Source: JAPOXR01 sp965221815
Lineage (GTDB): Bacteria; Pseudomonadota; Alphaproteobacteria; Rhodobacterales; Rhodobacteraceae
Assembly (NCBI GenBank): GCA_965221815.1
Contig: OZ244915.1
Location: 3,162,001-3,226,000 of the forward strand
Reading direction: 5' to 3'
Length of the DNA stretch: 64,000 nt
Shown here: positions 7,472 through 16,444 of the stretch, in pieces
How positions within the stretch are numbered: position 1 is the first letter of the stretch
How the letters are laid out: each line of letters begins with the position of its first letter
The notes under the pieces: model-generated
Told to the model about the DNA's origin: nothing
Databases searched by the model: none
Seen by the model: only the letters and a program-made list of their open reading frames with translations
Translations under genes and position numbers: made by a program

Positions 7472-8347
7472 TTAACTGGCATAGAGCGCCTCCATCAGCT
7501 TGGCGTTAGTCCCATCAATGTCGGCATTGAACTCTTCAAGATCGAACACAACATCCCGAATGCGGGGTGCAAAGCACCCCTTTTCAACGTCTTCGATTGC
7601 AGCGTCGTAAGCCTTGCGATCAATTGGCTTCCACTTCACGATGTCTCCGGGCTTGAAGAACACCATAAAATCAGTCAAGTAGCTAACTTGTTGTAAGGGT
7701 TCATAAATGGGCATCGGCGTAATACCAAACATTTGGTAGCCGCCAGCACCTCGCACCGAATAGATGCAAGAAAAACAGCCACCGTAACCAACTGTCAATT
7801 TCGGTGTATCGGTCCTGGGGCGAAGGTATTTAGGGACCTCGATCTGTCGTGGTTGATCTACCATTTGGTACAGAAACGGAAGCCCTGAGACGAACCCCAC
7901 CATCGATACGAACCATGGTGCTCCCGAATGTGCCTGGATAAACGCGTCAACATCTGGGAATCCATTGATACGCGCGGCGTACTCGATATCTGTGCTATCT
8001 GGGTCCTGATGTCTGTCACGAAAACGCATCAGCGTTTCGTGGGTCCAAGGATCCTGATAGTAAACTGGAATTTCAATAATTCGTGTGGATAACCTGGCTT
8101 CCGCATTTTCGGCTTCAGTTTCGAAATCCTTCAGAATTTCAACGAGTCTGGTCGGCGCAATGACATCTGGGTCATACTTTATCTGGTATGAGGCATTTGC
8201 TGCACAGATCTCCGTAATCCCCTCAATATTTGCCTTGCGTGTGGAATTGGTAACAGCAAGCGAAATGAAGAAGGCTTCAAGTGACATGGCTTCGTCGACT
8301 TCAACAAATATATGTTCGTCCCCGCCAAAGGTGTATCGGCAAGTCAT
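7472..8347 (-). CDS. pxpB: 5-oxoprolinase subunit B (PxpB/KipI-type)
   Basis: A 291-residue cyclophilin-like protein. The family marks FGGDEHIFVEVDEAMS near the N-terminus, RIIEIPVYYQDPWTHETL (about 91-108) and SMVGFVSGLPFLYQM (about 147-161) match the KipI/PxpB domain. It forms a complex with PxpC and works with PxpA to open 5-oxoproline to glutamate with ATP. It lies 4 bp after the biotin carboxylase gene and overlaps pxpC by 11 bp, within one operon. The frame is intact, but with pxpC disrupted the complex is probably not functional. Confidence 0.88.
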   Translation of the reverse strand: MTCRYTFGGDEHIFVEVDEAMSLEAFFISLAVTNSTRKANIEGITEICAANASYQIKYDPDVIAPTRLVEILKDFETEAENAEARLSTRIIEIPVYYQDPWTHETLMRFRDRHQDPDSTDIEYAARINGFPDVDAFIQAHSGAPWFVSMVGFVSGLPFLYQMVDQPRQIEVPKYLRPRTDTPKLTVGYGGCFSCIYSVRGAGGYQMFGITPMPIYEPLQQVSYLTDFMVFFKPGDIVKWKPIDRKAYDAAIEDVEKGCFAPRIRDVVFDLEEFNADIDGTNAKLMEALYAS

Positions 8348-8351
8348 ACGT

Positions 8352-9737
8352 CTATTTCTCCCTTACGGCCATGAATTTTGATTGAATCTTAAGGTTCTCT
8401 AGCCAGTCGTTGAGCCACTGGGTGTGAACGCAGTTGGATTGAACTTCACTGGAGGTGAGTAGCGCCTCAAAAAGGGGAGCAGTCGTGGCCAAACCTTCAA
8501 TCTGTAGCTCGGCAAGCGCTCTGCCGAGGCGTGATAAGGCCATATCACGACTTTCGCCGACAACGACAAGTTTACCAATCAGTGAGTCGTAGTATGGAGG
8601 GACCTCATAGTCTTGGTAAAGCGCGTGATCAAACCGCACCCCGGGGCCTGACGGCGCATTGAACTTCTTGATGGTCCCAGGTGACGGCATAAAAGCATTA
8701 AAGGGATCCTCGGCATTCAGCCGCACTTCGATTGCATGTCCGATGCAGCGTATGTCTTCTTGATGATGTCGAAGACGTTGGCCGGTTGCTATTTGGATCA
8801 TTTCACCGATAAGATCCAGGCCAGTGATCATCTCAGTCACCGGATGCTCGACCTGAATGCGGGTGTTCATCTCAATAAAATAGTAGTTTCCAGTTGCCTC
8901 CTCATAAAGATACTCCACGGTGCCCGCACCCCGGTAACCCACTGCACGGGCAAGATCGACTGCGGAAGAACAAAGATGTTGCCGCACCTCCGGATCGAGC
9001 GTGGCAGACGGTGCTTCCTCCCATAATTTCTGTAGTCGGCGCTGAATGGAACATTCGCGCTCCCAGCAATGGATCGCCTCCTCGCCATCCGCGAGAATCT
9101 GGACTTCGATATGCCGGGCATTTTCAATGGATTTCTCCAGATATATTCCACCATTACCGAAAGCGGCATTGGCTTCGGTCGAGGCTTGAGAAGCAAGTTT
9201 GTGCAGACTCTCCAGATCTTCTGCAATTCGAATGCCGTGCCCTCCACCACCTGCGGCCGCCTTAATCATCACGGGAAAACCGATTCTCGTTGCAATCGAT
9301 TCAGCTTCATTCATGTCTTTGATAATCCCATCGCTGCCAGGCACGGTTGGGACTTTCGCTTTTTTAGCCTCGATAAGAGCTGCCGCCTTATCTCCCATAA
9401 GCTTGATTGTATGTCCGGATGGACCCACAAAGATCAACCCAGCTTTCTCCACCGCCGTTGCGAATTCGGCATTTTCGGCAAGGAACCCGTAACCTGGATG
9501 AATAGCATCTGAACTGGAATCTTTTGCAGCATTGAGGATTGCTCCGGCGTTAAGATAAGAGCCCGCTGCTGATGGCGGCCCTATACAAACAGATTCATCT
9601 GCAATGCGGACGGCCAGCATATCAGCATCTGCCTCGGAGTAGACCTGCACCGTTGAAATGCCTTGGTCCCGTGCTGATCGGATAATCCGCACTGCGATCT
9701 CACCCCGGTTGGCAACAAGGAGTTTCGCTATGCCCAT
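8352..9737 (-). CDS. accC: Biotin carboxylase (AccC-type) of the pxp operon
   Basis: A 461-residue ATP-grasp biotin carboxylase, normal length. The N-terminus KLLVANRGEIAVRIIRSARD, the glycine-rich ATP loop KAAAGGGGHGIRI and the catalytic segment FIEMNTRIQVEHPVTE are canonical. It carboxylates biotin on the carrier protein encoded just upstream, whose stop overlaps its ATG (TGATG). Such accB-accC pairs occur inside pxpABC-type operons; the acceptor of the carboxyl group here is not known and PxpC-like subunits resemble carboxyltransferases. It may be a second, accessory copy rather than the housekeeping acetyl-CoA carboxylase subunit. Confidence 0.92.
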   Translation of the reverse strand: MGIAKLLVANRGEIAVRIIRSARDQGISTVQVYSEADADMLAVRIADESVCIGPPSAAGSYLNAGAILNAAKDSSSDAIHPGYGFLAENAEFATAVEKAGLIFVGPSGHTIKLMGDKAAALIEAKKAKVPTVPGSDGIIKDMNEAESIATRIGFPVMIKAAAGGGGHGIRIAEDLESLHKLASQASTEANAAFGNGGIYLEKSIENARHIEVQILADGEEAIHCWERECSIQRRLQKLWEEAPSATLDPEVRQHLCSSAVDLARAVGYRGAGTVEYLYEEATGNYYFIEMNTRIQVEHPVTEMITGLDLIGEMIQIATGQRLRHHQEDIRCIGHAIEVRLNAEDPFNAFMPSPGTIKKFNAPSGPGVRFDHALYQDYEVPPYYDSLIGKLVVVGESRDMALSRLGRALAELQIEGLATTAPLFEALLTSSEVQSNCVHTQWLNDWLENLKIQSKFMAVREK

Positions 9738-9973
9738 CAGCTCAGGACCACGAGCACCTGACCGGCTTTTACGGGTCCTGAGTCCTCAACTTCAAATGAC
9801 TTGACCTTCCCTTCCCCATCTGACTTGATCTCATGAAATGTCTTCATGACTTCTACCAATCCAATTGTTTCACCTGTGGCAACTTGGTCTCCAATTTCTT
9901 TGAAAGCAGGCTCTTGCGGTGCCGGTTTACGGTAGAATGTTCCGGGTAATGGTGATTTGATCTCATGGGCCAT
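9737..9973 (-). CDS. accB: Biotin carboxyl carrier protein (AccB-like), short form
   Basis: A 78-residue biotinyl domain. The motif LVEVMKTFHEIKSDGEGKV contains the biotin attachment EVMK (canonical EAMK with V for A) near residue 43, with the usual glycine-rich hairpins on each side. The start is ATG 9973, so the protein lacks the long N-terminal linker of housekeeping AccB. Its stop overlaps the biotin carboxylase start, implying coupled synthesis of the two partners. It lies 29 bp after pxpA. Confidence 0.88.
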   Translation of the reverse strand: MAHEIKSPLPGTFYRKPAPQEPAFKEIGDQVATGETIGLVEVMKTFHEIKSDGEGKVKSFEVEDSGPVKAGQVLVVLS

Positions 9974-10002
9974 TTCGTACCTTCCTTCATTAAACTTCGT
10001 GT

Positions 10003-10734
10003 TTAGATGGAGTTGATTTGCAGCAACATGTCTCTGATTGCTGCGGCGATGTCTTGGGAATTCGGTGTGTCGGAGTGGATGCAAATTGTTTCTGCCTTTA
10101 CAGAAAGCTCTTTTCCACCAGTTGTCAGTAATGTGCCTTCACAAACCGCCTGGCGCACACGCTCAGCAGCAAGCTTGGGAGAGACCTTGTCGTGCCTGCG
10201 TGTGATGATCAGTGCGCCTTCATCATCATAATCCAGATCTGCAAAGAATTCTGTGATGCAGCCTGAACCTAACCTTCCATAAACAGTTTCGTGCAGTGTC
10301 CCTGCCATTCCCATTACCGGAAGATTGTAGATCTGCGACGCTCTGGCAATGGCGCGGGCAATCGGTTCTTGCCGAGCGGCCATGCCGTAAAGTGCACCAT
10401 GTGGCTTGATATGATTGAGGGTTGTACCGGCATATCGACAAAAGGCATCAAGCGCACCAATCTGATAAAGAACGAGATTGAGCATTTCCTCTTCATCAAT
10501 TTTCATTTCTCGACGTCCAAAACCTGTGAGATCGGGAAGTGAGACATGGGCGCCGACTCGAACGCTATGTTTTGCGGCCAGCTCAACCGTCGCACGCATA
10601 TGATTGGGATCGCCTGCGTGGAATCCACAGGCGATATTTGCCTGATCAATAAGTGGCATCAGTTCGGCATCATTACCAAGCCTAAAGAGTGAGAAACTCT
10701 CTCCCATGTCACAGTTTAAGTCTGCTATTTTCAT
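10003..10734 (-). CDS. pxpA: 5-oxoprolinase subunit A (PxpA, LamB/YcsF family)
   Basis: A 243-residue LamB/YcsF protein. The start at ATG 10734 gives the canonical MKIADLNCDMGESFS. Further family signatures are ANIACGFHAGDP (about 44-55), RVGAHVSLPDLTGFGRREM and IKPHGALYGMA. PxpA is the catalytic deacylase-like subunit acting with PxpB and PxpC on 5-oxoproline. It directly follows the ABC permease gene, which ties the transporter to this pathway. A longer frame from 10791 would overlap the permease and is not preferred. Confidence 0.9.
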   Translation of the reverse strand: MKIADLNCDMGESFSLFRLGNDAELMPLIDQANIACGFHAGDPNHMRATVELAAKHSVRVGAHVSLPDLTGFGRREMKIDEEEMLNLVLYQIGALDAFCRYAGTTLNHIKPHGALYGMAARQEPIARAIARASQIYNLPVMGMAGTLHETVYGRLGSGCITEFFADLDYDDEGALIITRRHDKVSPKLAAERVRQAVCEGTLLTTGGKELSVKAETICIHSDTPNSQDIAAAIRDMLLQINSI

Positions 10735-10741
10735 CTCATCT

Positions 10742-11764
10742 TCAGTCCCTGAGCGAGGCGACAAAACGCAATCTAAGCTGATCAGCGACAACTGCCAGAA
10801 TTAACAGTGCTCCGAGAACGACTGTTTGCAAATAGCTTTCAATTCTTGCCAAGTTCATCCCATTCTGAACAAGTCCGATGAACAAGGCACCAAGAACCAC
10901 ATTTTCAACCCGACCAATACCGCCGCGTAGACTGACGCCTGCGATCACACATGCTGCGATGCTCTCAAGTGGCATTGAGGCACCGATGTTCGCTTCACCA
11001 GTGTCCAGCCTTGCAGTCAGCAACATTCCGGCAGTGGCTGCGAGCGCTGCGCAAAGCACGTAGGTCGCGAACAATGTGCCACGCACGTTGATGCCCGAGA
11101 GTGTCGCAGCCTTGACATTTCCACCGACGGCGTAGAACCAGCGTCCGTATGGTGTCAGGTTCAATAGAATCCAGAGCAGGATAATCAGAACTGCCGCGAA
11201 CCAAACGGGTGTTGGTATGCCCATCAAGGTGCCGAAACCAAAGACATCACCGAACGCAACCGGCATTCCGTAAACAGGAACGCCGCCGGTTAGATACAGC
11301 GCGACTCCAAAACCAACTGAAGCCATCCCGAGTGACATCATAAAAGGTGACACGTTGAAGAGGGCAACACCAATCGCATTGACAACTCCAATCATTGTGC
11401 CGCCCAAAACACCCGCCAGGAAGCCCAGACTGATCGCAAGATAAACAGCCTCCGGTGCGGATGCGTAAAGTGCCGCCATGACAAGGGCTCCAACTACTGA
11501 AGCCAGAGCAACAATCGTGCCAACTGACAGGTCAAAGCCTCCAGTCAGGAGTGCGAGCATCTGACCCAGTGCCACAATTGTCAGATATACAGACTGACGC
11601 AAGACATTCATGAGGTTTTTGCCGGTTAAGAAATTCTCAGACATAAGAGAGAATACGATAATTGCGGTCACCAGCAGAAACGGCAAAATTCCGAGGCGGA
11701 CGAAAAGCCGTTTGAGGTGATCGGAAATGCCGCCCAACAACAGAGATGTCATCTTGTGCTCCAT
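10742..11764 (-). CDS. ABC transporter permease, RbsC-type
   Basis: A 340-residue polytopic inner-membrane protein of the ribose/xylose permease family (BPD_transp_2). About ten hydrophobic segments are visible. The conserved block LTGGFDLSVGTIVALASVVG (about residues 61-80) and the late GGRIG-type motif, seen here as GVSLRGGIGRVENVVLGALF, are characteristic. Its start overlaps the stop of the ATPase gene (ATGA type). With the TorT-like binding protein it should form an importer whose substrate feeds the downstream pxp/carboxylase genes. Confidence 0.88.
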   Translation of the reverse strand: MEHKMTSLLLGGISDHLKRLFVRLGILPFLLVTAIIVFSLMSENFLTGKNLMNVLRQSVYLTIVALGQMLALLTGGFDLSVGTIVALASVVGALVMAALYASAPEAVYLAISLGFLAGVLGGTMIGVVNAIGVALFNVSPFMMSLGMASVGFGVALYLTGGVPVYGMPVAFGDVFGFGTLMGIPTPVWFAAVLIILLWILLNLTPYGRWFYAVGGNVKAATLSGINVRGTLFATYVLCAALAATAGMLLTARLDTGEANIGASMPLESIAACVIAGVSLRGGIGRVENVVLGALFIGLVQNGMNLARIESYLQTVVLGALLILAVVADQLRLRFVASLRD

Positions 11765-13275
11765 CAGACACTCTCCTTTTCAAAGAACTCCGCAGTTATG
11801 TTTTCTTCTGTCAGCGCATCGCCGTGAAGCAGAGCCTGGATTCGACCCCGGTAAAAAACATAGGCGCGCTCTGCGAGTTTGAGTATCTCAGGAAGATCCG
11901 ACGACACAATGATGACAGCTGTTCCACCTTCGGCAAGATCGAGAATGAAACGATAGATCGCCTGCCGGGTCGCGATATCGACGCCAACTGTTGGTTCATC
12001 AAACACGGCCAATTCGATATCGCGTGTCAGGCTGCGAGCCAGCATCACCTTTTGTTGATTGCCACCTGAAAAGTGTTCAATCGTTCTTTCCGGTAGGTTA
12101 GGTGACAGGTTAAGCTGGTCTGACAGTTCAGCGACCAGAATTTTTTCTCCTGTGAGGTTAAGAAATTTCCCGCGGCGCAGTCTATCCGTGTCAAGAGAAG
12201 CGAGAGACATGTTTTCCCGCACTGATCTGACCATCAGGAGTCCCTCATGATGTCGGTCTGCTGGCAGGTAAAGAAATCCGTCTCGGATTGCGGCAGCGGG
12301 AGAGCGGTTGGTGATCTCTTTGCCTTTGTAAATGACTTGTCCCGCAGTGACGGGGAGCACGCCAAAGGCGGCTTGCATTGTTTCTGACTTGCCGGAGCCA
12401 ACGAGCCCTGCGAGCCCGACAATTTCGCCCCGGCTCACTGAGAGCGACACATCCCGAACCCTGCGATCCAAAGTTGAGAGTTTATTGAGGTGTAGCACCT
12501 CGTCTCCCGGTATGCGCTGTTTGGTGTCCGGCACAACGGTGCCGATTTTGCGTCCGGTCATCAGTTCCAGCAAACGGTCTTCGTCAGCTTCAAGGGAATG
12601 GATCGTTTGAACATGCTGGCCATCGCGGAGAATAGTGATTCGATTGCTAATCGCACGGATCTCAGCCATGCGGTGAGTGATGTAGATGATACCAACACCA
12701 CGCGATGTCAGTCTCTTGATCAGTATAAACAACTGTTCCGCTTCATGGTCCGTCAGGCTTGCCGTCGGTTCGTCAAGGATCAAGACACGAAGGTCAGAGC
12801 GCAAAGCCTTGGCAATTTCTGCCATTTGCTGCTCTGCACGGCTTAGAAATTGAATGGTGCGATCCGGTGCAAGGTCAAATGCCAACTCTGCAAGTATCCG
12901 CTTTGCCTCAAGGCGCATACCGGTGCGATCAAGAAAAAGACCTTTGCAGCGTTCCTCACCGAGAAACAGATTCTCTTCCAGCGTCATTTGAGGAACGAGT
13001 GAAAATTCCTGGAACACTGCTGAGACACCTTGGTCTCGGGCATCCTTGACATTGTTGAAGATGACTGGGCAACCATCGCGCTCAATATGTCCGGCGCTTG
13101 GCGAAACGGCACCGGACAAAATTGAAATGAGAGTTGATTTTCCTGCGCCATTCTCGCCAAAGAGTGCGTGCACCTCTCCCGCTCTGAGATCAAAATCGAC
13201 TCCGTCAAGAGCCCGGACACCAGGAAAATCCTTGGTCAGACCGCAGGCGGCAAGAAGTGGCGCAGGAACAGAAAT
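11764..13275 (-). CDS. Sugar-type ABC ATPase with two nucleotide-binding domains (RbsA/MglA type), unusual start
   Basis: Two tandem ATPase domains. The first has Walker A GENGAGKS and Walker B VLILDEPTASL; the second has GLVGSGKS, signature FSGGNQQKVMLARSL and AVFDEPTVGVD, as in RbsA. The frame is open back to the TAA of the binding-protein gene, and the residues LAACGLTKDFPGVRALDGVD, needed to complete domain 1, lie before the first GTG (13173). No ATG, GTG or TTG exists in that interval: the codon after the TAA is ATT (13273-13275). Either ATT initiates, as in infC, or the start was mutated. The end given assumes ATT. Confidence 0.82.
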   Translation of the reverse strand: MSVPAPLLAACGLTKDFPGVRALDGVDFDLRAGEVHALFGENGAGKSTLISILSGAVSPSAGHIERDGCPVIFNNVKDARDQGVSAVFQEFSLVPQMTLEENLFLGEERCKGLFLDRTGMRLEAKRILAELAFDLAPDRTIQFLSRAEQQMAEIAKALRSDLRVLILDEPTASLTDHEAEQLFILIKRLTSRGVGIIYITHRMAEIRAISNRITILRDGQHVQTIHSLEADEDRLLELMTGRKIGTVVPDTKQRIPGDEVLHLNKLSTLDRRVRDVSLSVSRGEIVGLAGLVGSGKSETMQAAFGVLPVTAGQVIYKGKEITNRSPAAAIRDGFLYLPADRHHEGLLMVRSVRENMSLASLDTDRLRRGKFLNLTGEKILVAELSDQLNLSPNLPERTIEHFSGGNQQKVMLARSLTRDIELAVFDEPTVGVDIATRQAIYRFILDLAEGGTAVIIVSSDLPEILKLAERAYVFYRGRIQALLHGDALTEENITAEFFEKESV

Positions 13276-14346
13276 TTATTCGACTCGGAAAACCGGACTG
13301 AAACCTGAAGGTGCAAGCGTTGAAGTTGGGTCAAAATCGGCATGATTTTCAACTGTCACAACATACAGCGCTGGCCCAACATGTTTGTAGAATTCTTCAC
13401 CCTCTAGAATCCGCACGGCTTGATCAATGGCGATGCGCCCTTGGATTACTGTCGAGTCTGTCGGAGCTGCCAGGATCTGACCGCGTGAAATTCCTTGATC
13501 AACTCCTGGCGTGAAATAGTAAGAGATAACCTTTACCTGATCAGTCAGTCCCCGTGCCCGCAAGATCGGAATCGCAGCCTCTGCGGTCACTGCTGTACCT
13601 GCGACATACTGCAGATCGGGATAGGTTTCGAGGGCGTCCTCGACTAATCTTGACTGCGCCTCTTTGCCGGTGTCGCCATAAAATGTATCCACCACATTGA
13701 TTGCGCTCCCTCTTACGGCTTCAAGGAAACCTGCATTACCGGCCTCGACCCATCCAGCACCGGCAGGGCCTGGGAACCACGCAACCTCTACTGGATTTCC
13801 ATCTGGATGGACATCGGCCAGAAATTCTCCGGCTTTCGCGCCCATTTCTCCGAATGACACGAGCGACTTGGCGCTGAGTTCCGGAGATGACATTCCGTTG
13901 ATCACATCAATGACCGGCAAACCCTGGCTTCTGATTTCGCTGACCAGATTGTTCAAGCCGTCGAAGGAAATTGCGCCGATGACCACAGCGTCGGCACCAG
14001 CCGACACACAATCCTCGATTTGGCTAATCTGGGTATTGAGTTCGGTATAGCCGCCTGCTTCTACCAACTGCATTCTGACCCCCAGACGTTCGGCCTCAGA
14101 TGCTACGCCGTAATTGACACCCAACCAGTAAGCGTCCTTCATATGTGGAAACGACACGCAAATTTCCCATGGCTGACTGGCTTCCGCGAGTGGCACATAC
14201 TCCACAGAGTTGCGCGGACTCGACATATCGAACGCTGGCTCCCAGCTTTCGACGGAGTATGGATACCATGTGTTTTCAGCCTGAGCTGCGGTAAACGACA
14301 GAACCAGCCCCGACAGCAATAACGCTCCAATTTGATGAATTCTCAT
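13276..14346 (-). CDS. Periplasmic substrate-binding protein, TorT-like
   Basis: A 356-residue exported binding protein with a signal peptide ending TAAQAE (residues 1-24). The mature part has the type I periplasmic fold with the block DAYWLGVNYGVASEAERLGV followed by EAGGY and QIEDCVSAGADAVVIGAIS, which resembles TorT, the trimethylamine-N-oxide sensor partner. It heads an ABC importer operon, so it probably delivers a small molecule to the transporter rather than acting in TMAO sensing. A divergent LysR regulator lies 301 bp away. Confidence 0.85.
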   Translation of the reverse strand: MRIHQIGALLLSGLVLSFTAAQAENTWYPYSVESWEPAFDMSSPRNSVEYVPLAEASQPWEICVSFPHMKDAYWLGVNYGVASEAERLGVRMQLVEAGGYTELNTQISQIEDCVSAGADAVVIGAISFDGLNNLVSEIRSQGLPVIDVINGMSSPELSAKSLVSFGEMGAKAGEFLADVHPDGNPVEVAWFPGPAGAGWVEAGNAGFLEAVRGSAINVVDTFYGDTGKEAQSRLVEDALETYPDLQYVAGTAVTAEAAIPILRARGLTDQVKVISYYFTPGVDQGISRGQILAAPTDSTVIQGRIAIDQAVRILEGEEFYKHVGPALYVVTVENHADFDPTSTLAPSGFSPVFRVE

Positions 14347-14647
14347 AACAGTTGCTCCCTGTAGATTCAGTTTGGAACGCCCGTCCTATGCAGCCAGCGT
14401 TCACTGGAAACCAGAGTAATGAGGGGTATTATTCATGGCAAATATCAATTATCTAATGTCATTATTAAAAAATTTGATAATGTGTCTTTAGAAATGTGGG
14501 GTGAATGCCTTGCAACTGAAAGATAATTGGCCCATGAAACACAGGATATTCTTTCTAGGGCTTGAATTCCTGACAAGAACAACGGATGTAACGGCCATTC
14601 GTGAGCCTCGTCTAGATTATTCAATAAAGATGGGTTAACAATAGAAT
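14347..14647. promoter_or_regulatory. Divergent control region between the transporter operon and the LysR gene
   Basis: A 301-bp AT-rich gap between divergent genes. It includes an interrupted inverted repeat ATTATC (14449-14454) and GATAAT (14477-14482), with several T-N11-A arrangements of the sort LysR regulators use. This is the expected site for control of the minus-strand operon. Promoters were not assigned with confidence. Confidence 0.4.
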
Positions 14648-15565
14648 ATGCAGATTAATCTGTCTCTGCGTCAGATACGATACTTCATTGCGACGGCTAA
14701 TGCGGGTCAGATCTCCAGTGCCGCACGCGAGATCAATGTTTCGCAGAGTGCTATTACCACGGCAATTCGCCAACTTGAGGAAACCGTGGGATGCGCGTTA
14801 TTCCGTCGTCACGTCCGCGGCGTTTCTTTAACTCATGACGGAGCTATTTTCTTGCAGCATGCTCATCGGATCTTCGCTGCTGTCGATGAGGCCGTACATG
14901 CCCCGAAATCTGCGTACACATCGCTTTCCGGTGGTCTGCGTATTGCCATGACTTATACTGTTTCCGGCTATTTTCTTTCACCACATCTTGAGCGTTTCAG
15001 CCGATTTTATCCGAAGGTGGATTTGCAGCCTGTCGAAGCGAGTAGAACTGACATCGAATCCGGTCTGTTGTCAGGACAATATGACATTGCGGTCTTGCTA
15101 ACTTCCAATATCGCGGATCATGAAAGCCTTGCTTACGAAACTCTTCTTCGCTCCACTCGCCGCCTGTGGCTGCCGACTGGCCACAAGCTTCTTGATCAAG
15201 GTTGCATCTCCCTCTCAGAGGTTGCGGCGGAACCCTACATCATGTTGACCGTGGACGAGGCATCCAACACAGCGCAGCGCTATTGGAATCAGGCTGGTTT
15301 GCGGCCGAATATCCTGATGCGCACCTCATCGGTTGAAGCAGTGCGTTCGATGGTTGCCAATGGGATGGGAGTTACAATTTTGTCCGATATGGTGTACCGT
15401 CAGTGGTCGCTCGAAGGATTACGGGTAGAAGCTGTGAAAGTTGCGACATCCGTGCCAACCATGGATGTCGGACTGGCTTGGGTGGCGAATGCTGAGCCTC
15501 CAGAGGTCGCTCGTGTCTTCGCCGAATTCATGCGCACGAGCCTTGAGGCAAGTCAATTCAAGTGA
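14648..15565 (+). CDS. LysR-family transcriptional regulator
   Basis: A 305-residue LysR regulator. The N-terminal winged helix-turn-helix reads LRQIRYFIATANAGQISSAA followed by INVSQSAITTAIRQLEE (about residues 7-47). The remainder is a substrate-binding-fold effector domain, including GMGVTILSDMVYR near residue 238. Divergent from the transporter/pxp operon, it most likely controls that operon in response to its substrate. The start ATG 14648 is the first good one and matches the usual family length. Confidence 0.88.
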   Translation: MQINLSLRQIRYFIATANAGQISSAAREINVSQSAITTAIRQLEETVGCALFRRHVRGVSLTHDGAIFLQHAHRIFAAVDEAVHAPKSAYTSLSGGLRIAMTYTVSGYFLSPHLERFSRFYPKVDLQPVEASRTDIESGLLSGQYDIAVLLTSNIADHESLAYETLLRSTRRLWLPTGHKLLDQGCISLSEVAAEPYIMLTVDEASNTAQRYWNQAGLRPNILMRTSSVEAVRSMVANGMGVTILSDMVYRQWSLEGLRVEAVKVATSVPTMDVGLAWVANAEPPEVARVFAEFMRTSLEASQFK

Positions 15566-16444
15566 ATCCACGGATTTTTGGCTTGTTGGGAGTTCGGAGA
15601 AAGGCGCACCAGGTTTCCGGATGTCCGTGTTGACGCAGTCAACCTGAATTCAGAATGGTAGTGACTGCGGCGCAGTGTCGGTTGATCCCAAGATTTTGCC
15701 GAACCTCCTGCGGAATGGCTTGCCGCTTTCACAGGACCATGTCTGAAACTTATCGTTGGCTCATTTGAGAAATATACCATTTTGTATCTTCTGCTTCTGC
15801 ATCTTCAAGGTACCAGAATGCGTGGTCCTTGAGGTCAAAGAGAAACTTTCTTTCAGTTGTCTCGAGATGTCGTGAAGTATTGGGTTACGCCCAAATCAAT
15901 CAATGTGTATCAGGAAAAGTCCCGTCTGCGGAAACTTTGGCACGTCAATCAACTTGAGACTGTGTACCGGGACAGCGATCATCGGGAGTGGGGGATCCGT
16001 GCTAAAGTCTCTGCGTGGCGGCAGATTGATTGCTGTACAACGCAGTGTCAGTTTCACGACCTATTCCCAGTCTCTGAGTTACCGTGAGCCAGCACTGTGA
16101 TCGTGCGTGTGCCCATAGGGTCTGTTTCAAAAACATGATTCCAGTGATCGACATCACCCCATCGGGAGGCGTCACCCTGCGCTGGCCGCCGTGATGGCTG
16201 CCAATCCATCAGCATGAGCCCATGATTCGTACAAAATCAGGCAGGAGTTCAATATGTGGTGTTGATTGGCCGGAGACAGACATGGGGGCGTTTGACAGGC
16301 GTGTGATTGCGACTTACATTCCAATATTGACAAGGACATCTCACTTTTGTCGTTCATCGCGTCTGTTGCAGCAGCTGGAAGTGGATTCACCCTGTCGAAG
16401 AAATTCCTGAATGAGATATAAGGATCAGGTTGAGATATCGGGGC
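15566..16444. other. Gene-poor region with a degenerate copy of the next gene's 5' end
   Basis: About 880 bp without a convincing gene. At 15870-15960 the plus strand reads TPKSINVYQEKSRLRKL, clearly related to the MPKSINVDPERTRLPDHLEL start of the E1 gene at 16445, but the frame breaks soon after. This looks like a partial duplication or the stump of a second E1-like gene. Nothing else recognisable is seen between 15970 and 16440. Confidence 0.5.

Larger units (their letters stand above)
5293..7482 (-). pseudogene. pxpC: 5-oxoprolinase subunit C (PxpC/KipA-type), split by an IS630 element
   Basis: The 5' part (7482 down to 6956) encodes the N-terminal half of a biotin-dependent carboxyltransferase-like PxpC protein: MPVKVIESGILTTIQDLGRP, GGAMDRLALRSAN and IAFSGGID are typical. 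The 3' part (5738 down to 5293) encodes the end, including YRFHGGREMEF, YPYGSVQVPSG and DAVSGGGYF. Removing the insertion and one copy of the TA duplication joins them in frame as RRATSASTKLRMIPGLYW, so the lesion is solely the IS. PxpC works with PxpA and PxpB in ATP-dependent 5-oxoproline hydrolysis; the gene overlaps pxpB by 11 bp. As sequenced it should be inactive. Confidence 0.9.
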
